The notes under the pieces are model-generated. The model had not been told where the DNA came from. It did not search any database and was given only the letters and a program-made list of their open reading frames with translations. 64,000 nucleotides of DNA from Shinisaurus crocodilurus (Eukaryota > Chordata > Lepidosauria > Squamata > Shinisauridae), in the NCBI GenBank assembly GCA_021292165.1, contig CM037876.1, positions 309,330,492 through 309,394,491 of the forward strand, in the 5' to 3' direction. This document shows, in pieces, positions 31,490-41,499 of this stretch. Each line of letters opens with the position of its first letter. Position 1 is the stretch's first letter. The position numbers and the translations under genes are program-made.

Positions 31490-33060
31490 GTCACCGAGCC
31501 CTGGGAGAGGCATTTCAACCTTTTAGGATCGGAAAGAAATCCGCACAAAAGCTGGGAAACCACCAAACCATCGGCAGTCAGGGGAAAGGGGATGAGCAGG
31601 GGCGGTGCCGGGTACCGAAAAGATCCAGGGACTCAGACCCACAGGACAAAAAAGTGCACTAGTTTGCGTGTGCTGATTTACGTATGCTCTAAAGTCTGTG
31701 TGTGTATGTGTGTGTGTGTCTGTGTCTGTAAAGGACCCTGTCTCCTAAGGATACCCCTATGTGTAAAAGGGATGTATGGACAGGGGAGAGGAAGGCCTTT
31801 GATTTCAGAAAAAACCTCAGGCAGAAAGATTCACCTGTGAATTCACCAGGAGGTGAAGCACAGGTGGGCCAAAATCCCACTTATCCAGGGGGATCCGATG
31901 CAACAGAGGTCATCAGGGCCCCTGTACCTTTCTTTCAGCAAGTGACCATGGACAGCAGAGTGGGGGGGGGGCAGATGGCCTCGCAGAGATTCAGGGCTCC
32001 AAATAAAAGATTCGGGGCTCCAGCCCTAGTGGGCCGCCCCCTAACCGCACCTCTGGAGATGAGGTCAGGGGAAGGAGACATGGCCTTCTGTGGAACCCCA
32101 GAAAGCCTAGTTGGGACTCCAGCTGGCCAGATCTGGCCTGCGGGCATGAGGTTCTGCACCCCTGTTCTAGGGTCTGTTTCCCATATTATGCAGCAACAAA
32201 CTGAGACTTCCCCTTGAATGAACCTCAGCAGGGAGGCCCAGCCGATCCCACATCGCTTGATAAACTGCATGTTGTCAAGCAAGTGTTTGTCAAATCCAGG
32301 GCCAAAGTTAAGTAGATTTCATGGTGGCAGCCATGTTTATCTGCTGGCCAGAAGGTTCCCCATTTATTTATTTATTTACATTTCATTTATATGAAAATGA
32401 GACTATCATATGAACATACAAAAGATGGCTGTTCCCATCACGTCTCATTTGGCCCTCACTTTTTACATATTTAAGGCCTAAGATTATTTACCTGTAAACT
32501 TAAGAGCACACACGCACTGTTGTGTGTGATAAGTCTCCCTGGGTCATTAAAAGGTTGCCAGAAACAAAAGGTTTCCCTCTGCCTCCTTAAAAAAAAAAAA
32601 GTCCTAATGTTGTGCACTCTGGAAAGTTTCTCTGGGGAGGAACCTCTATAAAACTGGGGTTGCTGCTGAGAAGGCCCTGTCCAGTTCTGAAATGACGGGC
32701 TCTTCTCCTCACGCCCTCTTATTTCTGCCCAGCAATTAATTAATTAATTAATTAATTAATTCTCTTTCTATATTGCCCAGTAGCTGAAGCACACTGGGCG
32801 GGTTCACAATAATGTTATGGCCCATCGTGATCCAACAGATCAAACAAACGCACCCCCCTCACCATTTTTACATGCACACTTAGCAGAACGTTATGCCGCG
32901 CACTCGGAGAGGGGTGTCCGAGTTCTCCGCTGCCTTTTCCTCGGGGATGTATATCCTGTTCCCAACAGTGGCCAATCGGATGCTGCTGCTCCCGGTTACA
33001 ACTGGGGGGAGGAAAGTGATGGTCTCCCCATTGTGTCTCCTTGGCTCCCTAGTCCATGGA
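31490..33060. other. Mostly unassigned sequence
   Basis: Contains (TG)n near 31697-31730, a hAT-like terminus on the minus strand near 32095-32170 (AGGGGTGCAGAACCTCATGC), a TTTA stretch near 32360, and (TTAA)n at about 32734-32760 next to a retroposon tail at 32762-32810. No gene was recognised. Confidence 0.35.
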
Positions 33061-33074
33061 GGTTGCGTTTAGCT

Positions 33075-33209
33075 CAGTGTTCTCCAGCCTGGGGTCCCCA
33101 GCTGTTTTTGGCCTACAACTCCCAGCATGCCCCAGCCAGCGTAGCTGGCTGGGGCATGCTGGGAGTTGTAGGCCAAAAACAGCTGGGGACCCCAGGCTGG
33201 AGAACACTG
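33075..33209. mobile_element. Palindromic hAT MITE with perfect TSD
   Basis: 135 bp. Ends CAGTGTTCTCC and GGAGAACACTG, with identical flanks GTTTAGCT (33067-33074 and 33210-33217). The arms are complementary almost throughout. Confidence 0.93.
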
Positions 33210-33219
33210 GTTTAGCTAT

Positions 33220-33755
33220 TATGGCTAGTAGCCTTTCGAACAGGCTACTGTCCTTCAACGCTTCTCTCACATCCTACTTTATAGCCACCACCACAACTTG
33301 TGTGGTGGGGGAGTTCCATGTATCAAGCAGTCAACGTATTCGCCGCCGGCCATGTTCCCCTTCATTTCAGAGCCTTCGCGGAATCTTGGGCCGCAGCGGA
33401 AGGAGAGCTTTCTTTACCGGTCACAACATCCACAAGCCACTGGAGGAAGAAACGTTCTTTTAATAGAGTCCGAATTTGGTCTGGACAGAGAGCCTCCCCA
33501 GAGGAGGAATTCCTCTGCATTCCGGCAGAGAGAGAGAGAGAGAGAAAAGAGATCGGTGTGCCCCACTAGATGGTGCTGAAATCCATTCCCTGACGGTGGC
33601 CAGATGCTGGAAGCAAGGTGTGTGTGTGTGTGTTTACATTGCTGCAATTAAACTTTTTGTCACTTAGTTTCCTTCAGGAGCCAAGTCCTGCTGCAAACCA
33701 TGTGTATAGAGTGTGAAATACCCTTTCGCCTGCTAGCCGTCAGCTTTCAATGTGG
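33220..33755. other. Unassigned sequence with (GA)n and (GT)n
   Basis: Contains a GA run near 33525-33545 and a GT run near 33617-33632. No gene was recognised. Confidence 0.35.
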
Positions 33756-33764
33756 GGCAGCGAC

Positions 33765-34453
33765 CAGGGATGGGGACTCGGACTCGAGGACTCGACTCGT
33801 GAGTCGGACTGAGTCCCCCCTCTGACTCGACTCGGACTCGAGTCCCAATATTTTTAATGGGACTCGAGACTCGACTCGGGACTCAAGACCAAGGACTCGT
33901 CAACATCCCTGGGCTGTTGACGAGTCTTCTGGCTGTGCCAGAAGGAGCGCGATCACCGGTGAAGAGCGCATGGAAGCGAGGCGCGCCGCTGCTCGGCCAC
34001 TATGGACAGCTACCAGGAGCGCAGCCCCAACGATGTGTTGAGATTTATTTTGATTGATGTGTTGTTGTGGGGGGTTTGGGTTAGGGACAGACATTTTGGG
34101 TTTGGCTGCCTCTGCCTGCCTGTTTGGGGTTCCCTGCCTCCTCTGCCTGCCTGGTTATTTTGGGTTTGTCTGCCTGGTCTGTTCTTGCCAAAATCAGTTG
34201 CAGAGTTTTGAAATAAGGCACACTTGTGCCTAGAATTTATTTAAGCCACACATCTGAAGTAGCCTTATTTTGTTGGGGGGAAACCCCATTGATTTTAATA
34301 GGGACTCGTGGAGTCAGTTTTGGGAGTGACTCAGGACTCGTGACTCGTGAGTCACCATTTTGGACCAAGGACTCGGACTCAGACTCGAGACTCGGGTCCA
34401 AAGACTCGTGACTCGACTCGTGACTCGAGACCAAGGACTCTTCAACATCCCTG
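33765..34453 (+). mobile_element. hAT element, CAGGGATG family, 689 bp, perfect TSD
   Basis: Ends CAGGGATGGGGACTCGG and TCAACATCCCTG are flanked by GCAGCGAC on both sides (33757-33764, 34454-34461). It is inverted relative to the 4890-5672 copy, and shares with it the GC-rich interior (ACCGGTGAAGAGCGCATGGA ... ATGGACAGCTACCAGGAGCG). No transposase. Confidence 0.92.
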
Positions 34454-34668
34454 GCAGCGACTGAGCTGTGACGTGGTGGGAAGGCGCCAGTTCAAATCTC
34501 TCCCCTGGTACAAGCCGACTAGGTGGCTTGAGGCGAGCTGCTGCTGCCTCCCAGCCTCGGTTGCCTGTCTGCCAGACGAGGGTAATGTTGAGCGCCCTCG
34601 GAGAGGAACGGCCGCAAGGATGACTGAAGTGGACACTCGGAAGCGCTGGGAAGGGAAGGGCTGGCCCG

Positions 34669-34858
34669 TAGCTCAGTGGCGGAGCCCCTGCTTTGCTTGC
34701 GGAAGGTCCCCGGTTCGATCCCCGGCATCTCCGGGTCGGGCTGGAGACACTCCTGCCGGAAGGGCTGGGAAAGCCGCTGCTGCTAGTCAGTGTCGACAAT
34801 ACTGGGCTAGATCAGATGGACCCATGGTCTGACTCAGTAGGGCAGCTTCCAATGATCT
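34669..34858 (+). mobile_element. tRNA-derived SINE with LINE-like tail
   Basis: The head has a clear A-box (CCCGTAGCTCAGTGGCGGAG) and B-box (GGTTCGATCCCCGG) at tRNA spacing. The body reads CTGCTAGTCAGTGTCGACAA, then GGGCTAGATCAGATGGACCC and GGTCTGACTCAGTAGGGCAG. The tail resembles the LINE 3' end at 37465-37550, which suggests shared mobilisation. It is one of the less diverged copies; fragments occur at 29458, 37858, 41185 and 57785. Confidence 0.78.
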
Positions 34859-35141
34859 TAGATCATCCCAGATTGTGGGGGATGGGGGGGGGAGCATAGA
34901 ATAGTTCCCTTAAATTCAGTCTTGGGCCAAGGTGACCATCTTGGGACAGTGGATTTCGGGTGCTGTTAAGGGCTGCAACACGGGAGACGGACAGATTTGG
35001 CCCAGGGCGCAAACAGTGGCGCAGCGGATCCAGGGCTCGTGGGGACACAGTGCCGGCGGCTCCCCCACACCACGGTCCAGGGCTTGCGGGGATGTTATCT
35101 CCCATCCCCCTCAGAGTTCCCTATTCCTTCTGAGCTTAAGC

Positions 35142-35262
35142 CAGTGTTCCTCAACCTTGGGTCCCCAGATGTTTTTGGCCTACAACTCCCAGCATAGCTG
35201 GCTGGGGCATGCTGGGAGTTGTAGGCCAAAAACATCTGGGGACCCAAGGTTGAGGAACACTG
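35142..35262. mobile_element. Palindromic hAT MITE (CAGTGTTCTCCAACC family)
   Basis: 121 bp. Ends CAGTGTTCCTCAACC and GGTTGAGGAACACTG, with flanks GCTTAAGC and GCTTAACT (6/8). The centre is slightly shortened. Confidence 0.85.
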
Positions 35263-35269
35263 GCTTAAC

Positions 35270-35630
35270 TGGAGGGAAATGGGTTTTCCCAGCAATAATA
35301 TATGATTTCCTGGCTGTCATGCCAAGTATTTTTGTGGGCGACTTGGTTTTTGAATGGGCGCAGTGAAGACCCATTCACACTAGAAGAAGACCTGCTCCTG
35401 GTGGAGAGGAAAAGTGCTAGAGCTGGTTAGCTGGCAGGGCTCAGCACAGCTGCCTGCATCTTTGGACTCTCCTGGGGAGACTGTCATGCTGAGCACCTGC
35501 ACTTCAAAGTTTACTACTAGATCACCAACTGGGCAAAAAAAGGTGTGCCCCATTATTCATTCGCTGGCCTGCCACCTGAGTTTTCTGCCCCAGCCCCCAA
35601 AATATCTTGGGCCAGCTCCAGTCCCTTCAA
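35270..35630. other. Unassigned sequence
   Basis: Nothing recognised. Confidence 0.3.
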
Positions 35631-35632
35631 GA

Positions 35633-35735
35633 CTTTGCTTTGACCTGGATTCCTGCATTGAGCAGGGAGTTGGACTTGATGGCCTTGTAGGCCCCTTCCA
35701 ACTCTACGTCTTCTATGATTCTATGAAGACTCTCC
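35633..35735 (+). mobile_element. CR1 3' terminal fragment
   Basis: GCTTTGACCTGGATTCCTGC, AGCAGGGAGTTGGACTTGAT and terminal TTCTATGATTCTATGA. Confidence 0.85.
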
Positions 35736-35857
35736 TGTGTCAAGAGCCGTCTGCGTGTTGCAGCTCACCCTGTGAGACGCCCAGCCCTCGGCGTGACGCC
35801 ACAGGCCTTATGGGAAGGGAAGTCCTGCAGCAACATGGAAGGGACAGGCAGTGCTCA

Positions 35858-36029
35858 CAGGCCTGTGTCTCACGCTGGCTCAGCTTGTCTGAGCGTGGAA
35901 AGCTAAGCAGGGTCAGGCCTGGTGATGACTTGGATGGGAGACCCCTCCTCTAGTTCCCTGCATTGAGCAGGGGGTTGGACTCGATGGCCTTGAAGGCTCC
36001 TTCCAACTCTATGATCTATGAAATCTATG
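35858..36029 (+). mobile_element. 5S rRNA-derived SINE with CR1-like tail
   Basis: CAGGCCTGTGTCTCACGCTG, GAAAGCTAAGCAGGGTCAGG, GACTTGGATGGGAGACC and a CR1-like tail ending TATGATCTATGAAATCTATG. Well preserved. Confidence 0.82.
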
Positions 36030-36224
36030 CTTCACGGTGCGCCTCAATAGACCACTGGCTCCCCAGTGAGGGTGGCCATCTCTTCTACTTCACAGAGGCC
36101 AGTCCTCTCTTTGAAGGTGTCCTCTGTTTGAAGGGCCATCCAGTTTAAAGATAAACAACCCTAAAGGGAAAAGCAGGGACCTTGAACTGCCCACCCACAG
36201 TCAGAAGCTGGACAGCAGAGGAGC

Positions 36225-36227
<3 letters not shown>

Positions 36228-36260
<33 letters not shown>
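36228..36260. repeat. (CA)n microsatellite
   Basis: Perfect CA run. Confidence 0.95.
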
Positions 36261-36261
<1 letters not shown>

Positions 36262-36337
36262 GTCACACGGGCACCGTCTTCTTCACTGTGCTGAGAGGCA
36301 ATGCATTTCCCATTTAAATGATAGGAATTATCTCCAT

Positions 36338-36545
36338 TTTATTTATCTATTTAAAATATTTCTTGGCTGCCTTTCAGGGCAGAAGTACTCCCAAGGCGGC
36401 ATACAACAATAAAACCCACATAATGGAAACCAATGCGACAATAAAAGCGGTAAACATGCTAAAACAGCAAACATGCTAAAAATAATAAAATAAAGAATAA
36501 TAAAAATAATAAAACAGCAAACAGGCTAAAAAGCAATGGGCACCA
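36338..36545. other. AT-rich retroposon tail-like and AAAT-rich sequence
   Basis: TGGCTGCCTTTCAGGGCAGA and CCCAAGGCGGCATACAACAA resemble the 'proportional rule' tail of squamate retroposons on the minus strand. AAACATGCTAAAA repeats follow. Confidence 0.4.
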
Positions 36546-36553
36546 GCAGAAGA

Positions 36554-36710
36554 TTCATAGAGTTGGAAGGAGCCTACAAGGTCATCTAGTTCAACCCGCT
36601 GCTCAATGCAGGAAACTAGAGGAGGGGTCTCCCATCCAAGTAATCACCAGGCCTGACCCTGCTTAGCTTTCCACACTCAGACAAGCTGAGCCAGCATGAG
36701 CCACAGGCCT
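36554..36710 (-). mobile_element. 5S rRNA-derived SINE with CR1-like tail
   Basis: On the minus strand: GCCTGTGGCTCATGCTGGCT, GTGGAAAGCTAAGCAGGGTC, TTACTTGGATGGGAGACC, tail CCAACTCTATGAATC. Confidence 0.8.
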
Positions 36711-36714
36711 TCAA

Positions 36715-37040
36715 AAAACCTACAGCACACAACTGCAGCTACAACCCAGTCTCATAAAACATAATCAGGGGAAGACCAGAGTAGTAAGTTTTCAGGGTCT
36801 AAATTTGCATATTTAATAGTATATGCAAATGTTATGCAAATTTGTATCCCCTTCTGTCCTCTTTTTTTGCTTTTGGTGATGCTGCTTTTACTCTGGTGAT
36901 TTCCACTTTTCTGGCAATGCTCAACTGGCAGAACTAGTCCTTACAGTTGGATTTCAAATGTTTGAATCCACACCTGGTAACCTGAGGGCAAAAAAGTGAT
37001 CGTTGCTTCTTCTTTTTTTAAAAAAAAATGTTTTTGTTTA
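36715..37040. other. Unassigned sequence
   Basis: AT-rich, with nothing recognised. Confidence 0.3.
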
Positions 37041-37055
37041 AATCAACACTACCAC

Positions 37056-37201
37056 CAGGGCTTTTTTTCTGGTGGAACTCACAGGAACTGAGTTCCAGCA
37101 CCTTTTCTTCTATTAATTGCATTACAATTTAATCGCCATCTACTCCTGAGGAAATGTAATCCAAGAGTTCCGGTACCTTTTTCTCCAGAAAAAAAGCACT
37201 G
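37056..37201. mobile_element. hAT MITE (CAGGGCTTTTTTTCTG family), perfect TSD
   Basis: 146 bp. Ends CAGGGCTTTTTTTCTG and CAGAAAAAAAGCACTG, with identical flanks ACTACCAC (37048-37055 and 37202-37209). Non-coding. Confidence 0.92.
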
Positions 37202-37464
37202 ACTACCACACACACAAAAATACTGAAGTACTGGACATACGGAGGCAATTTGAAAGCAAGCTGAAATCAGTCGCAGATTTAACTTATGACATGTTTACCA
37301 AGATTTTTCAAAGGCCGACTCAAACTCTTTAATGGGGGGGAAATTGTCCGCTAGGTGAAACTAGTCCCAGATTCTACCTATGGGTTGTATCCGATGGTGT
37401 GTCCACCCACCGGCAGAATGGACGCTGCTGTTCTTCCCCCTTCCCTTCGGCAGCTCAGCACATG

Positions 37465-37550
37465 ACCACGGTTGGCCACCGTGTGAACAGAATGCTGGAC
37501 TAGATGGACCCTTGGTCTGATCCAGCAGGGCTCTTCTTATGTTCTTATGA
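37465..37550 (+). mobile_element. LINE 3' end with TTCTTATG tail
   Basis: GTGTGAACAGAATGCTGGAC, TAGATGGACCCTTGGTCTGA, and a terminal CTTCTTATGTTCTTATGA. This is the tail shared with the tRNA-derived SINE at 34669. Confidence 0.7.
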
Positions 37551-37691
37551 CCCCCAGATCTGCTCCGGAGGGTTGGGGGACCCTCCAGAGCAGATTTGGA
37601 GAAAGCATTGGGGAGCAGGTATAGGGGGGGGAGGAGCGGTAGGAGAAGTCCCACTGCGCACGCAGAATTCCGCTCGTGTGACGTTGGATGC

Positions 37692-37771
37692 AGCCCTATG
37701 GAGCAGAGCTGGCTGTGGGATTCTGGGAGCTGTAGTCCAACACATCTGGAGGGCACCAAGCTGGGGGAGGC
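37692..37771 (-). mobile_element. hAT MITE half copy
   Basis: GGGAGCTGTAGTCCAACACA and CTGGAGGGCACCAAGCTGGG ending GGAGGCTG form the right arm of the CAGCCTTCCCCAACC family. Confidence 0.6.
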
Positions 37772-37857
37772 TGACCCCCCTACATTGGCCAATAGTGGTT
37801 CCCCAGGGCTTCAAGCTGGAGCCATTTCTCTGCCCCACCTGGGGATGCGGGGGGCAC

Positions 37858-37923
37858 TGAACCAGACCTGGGACCTACTGGGTGCTGCAAAGTAGATGCT
37901 TTACCACCGAGTTACAGCTCCCT
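37858..37923 (-). mobile_element. tRNA-derived SINE head fragment
   Basis: The minus strand carries A-box-like TAACTCGGTGGTAAAGC and B-box-like GGTCCCAGGTCTGG. 5' portion only. Confidence 0.55.
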
Positions 37924-38079
37924 GCACCTTTTTAAGGACTCACGTCCGAGCCTGGCAGGAACAAGTGGATTCCTGACCCAATGATCCCCCTCAGGGCATC
38001 TCAGGGGTTCTTCTACCTTTGTTAAACTGAGCCAAAACACATGCTGTCACACGGAAACGATTTAGAAGTAGGCAGATAA

Positions 38080-38350
38080 GAAGAGCCCTGCTGGATCGGA
38101 CGAAAGGCCCATCTAGTCTGGCATTAATCTGTTCACACACAGCAGCCGACCAGATGCGCCAATGGGAAGCCTACAAGTAGACATGAGCGCAGCAGCACCC
38201 TCCCACTCATGTTCTCCAGCAACTGGTATACAGAGGTGTTCTGCTTCATGACACTGAGAGCAGTATATAATCATCATAACTAGTAGCCATTGCTAGCCTT
38301 ATCCGCCCTGCCCCCCCCCCCGAATTTGTCCAGTCCCCAATTTGTCTAAT
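38080..38350 (-). mobile_element. LINE 3' fragment (L2/CR1-like)
   Basis: AAGAGCCCTGCTGGATCGGA, CATGTTCTCCAGCAACTGGT and CCGAATTTGTCCAGTCCCC form the complement of the coding/3' region at 26640-27010. Confidence 0.7.
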
Positions 38351-38497
38351 AGTAGACAACATTACCCATGCCTCATTATGTTCTTGGCTGGGACTGAATT
38401 TATACCTGAGTAGAAATATGATGTTGGTCCTCATGAAGCCTGCAGCTGCTGTGGACTGAGAGAAGATTACAAGGCTGGAGAAGGAAGGGTTAAGAAC

Positions 38498-39199
38498 CAG
38501 GGATGTTGAAGAGGCCTTGGTCTCGAGTCACGAGTCGAGTCACGAGTCTTTGGATCCGAGTCTCGAGTCCGAGTCCAAGTCCTTGGTCCAAAATGGTGAC
38601 TCACGAGTCACGAGTCACGAGTCACTCCCAAAGCTGACTCCACGAGTCCCTATTAAAATCAATGGGGTTTTCCCCCAACAAAATAAGGCTACTTCAGATG
38701 TGTGGCTTAAATAAATAAATTCTAGGCACAAGTGTGCCTTTTTATCTCAAAACTCTGCCACTGATTTTGACAAGAACAGACCAGGCAGACAAACCCAAAA
38801 TAACCAGGCAGGCAGAGGAGGCGGGGAACCCCAAAGCAGGCAGGCAGAGGCATTTGCCTTGGACAATTCAAACTGTGGAACTGGTTAAGAAGAGACCAGG
38901 CAGGCAGAGGAGGCAGGGAACCCCAAACAGGCAGGCAGAGGCAGCCAAACCCAAAATGTCTGAAAGGTTGCATTTTAGGAAAATGATTTTAAAAAATAAA
39001 CTTGGATTGTTACTGCAACTGGGTCCAGGCAGCACCTGCAGGTGGCATCAAGCAGGGATGTTGACGAGTCCTTGGTCTCGAGTCCCGAGTCGAGTCTCGA
39101 GTCCCATTAAAAATATTGGGACTCGAGTCCGAGTCGAGTCAGAGGGGGGACTCAGTCCGACTCACGAGTCGAGTCCTCGAGTCCGAGTCCCCATCCCTG
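38498..39199 (-). mobile_element. hAT element, CAGGGATG family, 702 bp, perfect TSD
   Basis: Ends CAGGGATGTTGAAGAGGCC and CCCCATCCCTG are flanked by TTAAGAAC on both sides (38490-38497, 39200-39207). Unlike the copies at 4890 and 33765, its interior continues through GGTTGCATTTTAGGAAAATG, matching the 3' non-coding region of the transposase gene in the 3.6-kb element (26040-26110). It is a simple internal-deletion derivative of that element. Confidence 0.93.
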
Positions 39200-39209
39200 T
39201 TAAGAACCG

Positions 39210-39550
39210 GCAGGCCCTGCACAAAGAGCTGGAGAAAAGAGCTGGGAGCCTGTGACCTGTGATATATTTTTTTCCCAAGCTGCCTGCTGAAAGAGAGAGC
39301 ACTACCGGTGTGCAACCCTGGCTAGGTGCTGCCGAAGGGCTGAGCCAGCAGAAATCCCTCAAGGGCCGAGGAGAATGGTAGCTGGTAAATGGTAACTTTT
39401 GAGTTGAACTGAATAGGGGTGGTTGATTGGGGAAATCACAAGCAAATTCTTCTAATAACGTGGTTTCTGGATGCACATTTCCCCCCCAAAGGTTCAGTGG
39501 TGGCATGACATTATCCACTCATCCTAAAGGAAATCCACTCATCCTAAAAA
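39210..39550. other. Unassigned sequence
   Basis: Nothing recognised. Confidence 0.3.
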
Positions 39551-39554
39551 AAAA

Positions 39555-39602
39555 GGTGGTGTATCTTACACCGTTTTCTACGTAAACAACGTAGAGCCGG
39601 GG
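39555..39602. mobile_element. Fragment of the 'TTAAG hairpin' repeat
   Basis: GGTGTATCTTACACCGTTTT and CTACGTAAACAACGTAGAGC resemble one hairpin arm of the family at 3450, 9527 and 54118. Confidence 0.4.
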
Positions 39603-39671
39603 AACCTTATTTATTTATTATATTTATACCCCGCCTTTTTTCCTGCAAGGAACCCAAGGTGGCTTACATGT
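39603..39671 (-). mobile_element. Sauria-type SINE 3' fragment
   Basis: TTATTTATTATATTTATACC, CCGCCTTTTTTCCTGCAAGG and AACCCAAGGTGGCTTACATG, cut on the right by a Tigger-like MITE. Confidence 0.75.
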
Positions 39672-39672
39672 A

Positions 39673-39925
39673 CAGTAATACCTTGGATGGCAAGTAACTT
39701 GGTTTGAGAGCGTTTTGCAAGACAAGCAAATTTTTAAATATTTATTTAATATATTTTTTTACTTGATATACAAGCAACATCTTGCAATACAAGTACTGTA
39801 GTACGGCTTAAATTAAAAATCTCTGTACAATTTTTTTTGGGGGGGATTTCGTTTTGATATAAGAGTGTTTTGGATTACAAGCATGTTTCCGGAACGAATT
39901 ATGCTCTCAATCCAAGGCATGACTG
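39673..39925. mobile_element. Tigger/pogo-like MITE, copy 3
   Basis: Starts CAGTAATACCTTGGATGGCA and ends CCAAGGCATGACTG, flanked by TA on both sides (39671-39672 and 39926-39927). It is inserted at the edge of a Sauria SINE fragment. Confidence 0.85.
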
Positions 39926-39927
39926 TA

Positions 39928-40027
39928 CCTGTAAGTACCCGTATGTACCTGTTCCAACTTACGTACAAATTCAACTTAAAGACAGACTTAAGAACGGATC
40001 TCGTTCATAACCCGGGGACTGCCTGTA
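39928..40027. mobile_element. Second Tigger/mariner-like fragment
   Basis: TACCTGTTCCAACTTACGTA, AAGACAGACTTAAGAACGGA and terminal CCCGGGGACTGCCTGTA resemble the end of another TA-targeting MITE. Only one terminus is clear. Confidence 0.5.
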
Positions 40028-40029
40028 TT

Positions 40030-40250
40030 AACTTGTTTAGTGTTTGTCATTTTAAATTGGGTTTTAAATTGGGTTTTAAACTTTGTAATGACATTGTATA
40101 TACTTTTATTGTTATCTGTATTTTATTATGTATATTACTGTTTTTAATGAATTGTTGTAAAACTGCCCAGAGAGCTTCAGCTATGGGACAGTATAGAACT
40201 AAAATAAAATAAAAGTAAGTCAGTAAGCAAATAAATAAATAAATACAAAA
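40030..40250 (+). mobile_element. Retroposon 3'-tail-like repeat
   Basis: TGAATTGTTGTAAAACTGCC and AGCTTCAGCTATGGGACAGT followed by AAAT/AAATAA repeats, as at 7195-7377. Confidence 0.5.
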
Positions 40251-40254
40251 TTCT

Positions 40255-40930
40255 AAGTGGGGTGACAGATGACGTCAGTGCCCCCGCTAATCAAAAAGTG
40301 CTGCCTCTGCATCCCTGTGAGCTCTGGCTCCAGTACGCCACTGGTCCAACCTGGTTTTGCAAGGTGGGAGCCGTCTATCTCCCATCCACTCCCGGCATGG
40401 ACAGATGCCTACCTCCGTGGGCTGGATGGTTCCCCTTGTTTAAACTGCTGGATTCCCTCCTCAACATTCCTCAAACATTCAGCTGTGGGAGGCAGCCTCA
40501 AACGTTCTTTGAATTTCACTGTCGGCAGAACTGCAGCGGCAACGCAAGCACTGGCTCAGATGCCTTAACTGGGGGTGCCTCCTCGGTAATTCAGTTTCTA
40601 AGCTGGCTACTGCCGTTCCACTGGTGTGGGCAATTATCTGGAACCCTCATGATCACCTTCATGTATTTCTCATAGGGGAGAAACACTGTTGGCAGTGCCA
40701 CATCCAGATTTTTGTGCTACTCAGAGAGGGGAAATGGAGGACAGATGTGAATGTGCACCCTTTTGCACAAGCTTGAAGGTTTGTTCAGATGCAAATCACC
40801 AGAGCAAGTGCATTTGGATCCTCATCCAATGACGTGTCCTGGTGAAAGCCTTGTAGCTGAAAGAAAGCGTCCCCATTCAGAGGTGTATTTGATGCGTACA
40901 CTGAAAGCATATAGGGTTGCATAGACGGCA
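40255..40930. other. Unassigned sequence
   Basis: An open frame at 40262-40675 (137 codons) has no domain I recognise and an ordinary length for random sequence of this composition. No splice or promoter support was found. Confidence 0.3.
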
Positions 40931-41042
40931 CCTGCATTTGAATGCACATTTACGTGTGCAATTGAATGCACATTTGGGCGTGGGTTTGAAATTTGAATGC
41001 ACAGTTGGGTGTGCATTTGAATGCACATTTGGATGCACCGTC
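40930..41042. repeat. Imperfect ~25-bp minisatellite
   Basis: Four to five degenerate units built on TTTGAATGCACATTTGGGTG, with unit-to-unit substitutions. Confidence 0.6.
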
Positions 41043-41184
41043 CACAGCATATGCAATTTACACTCGTTGAGCATAAAAGCAAGGATGTCTGAGACACTCT
41101 CTGGCGTTCCTGTGGAAATCCAAGACCATGGGGTAGAAAAGCAGAAAATACTGCGGGGAGGAAAAGGAAGTATGTTTTGCAGCT

Positions 41185-41272
41185 CCCTACCCTTAGCCAG
41201 AGTTTGGAGCTGAGACCTTCTCCTGCCCGAGCGCCAGGTGCTCCACCACTGAGCTATGCCTCCTCCCCCATC
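41185..41272 (-). mobile_element. tRNA-derived SINE head fragment
   Basis: The minus strand reads GGAGGCATAGCTCAGTGGTG (A-box region), then GGAGAAGGTCTCAGCTCC at the B-box position. Confidence 0.55.
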
Positions 41273-41355
41273 TATGCAAAAACCATTCTGCCCATCTGTG
41301 ACTGGAATAAGATTGGGACGCCACGTCCGAGCCTAACCAGCGCCTCACTATATAG

Positions 41356-41490
41356 CAGTGTTTCTCAACCTTGGGTCCCCAGATGTTTTTGGCCTACAAC
41401 TCCCAGCATGCCCCAGCCAGCATAGCTGGCTGGGGCATGCTGGGAGTTGTAGGCCAAAAACATCTGGGGACCCAAGGTTGAGAAACACTG
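41356..41490. mobile_element. Palindromic hAT MITE with perfect TSD
   Basis: 135 bp. Ends CAGTGTTTCTCAACC and GGTTGAGAAACACTG, with identical flanks CTATATAG (41348-41355, 41491-41498). The arms are almost perfect complements. Confidence 0.93.
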
Positions 41491-41499
41491 CTATATAGG

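Noticed and set aside
33049..33463. Open frames of 73 and 135 codons on opposite strands
   Set aside because: They mostly translate the palindromic MITE at 33075-33209, whose symmetry yields the same peptide on both strands.
34672..34745. Genuine tRNA gene (clear A- and B-boxes)
   Set aside because: The acceptor and anticodon arms do not close convincingly, and the segment continues into a SINE body and LINE-like tail.
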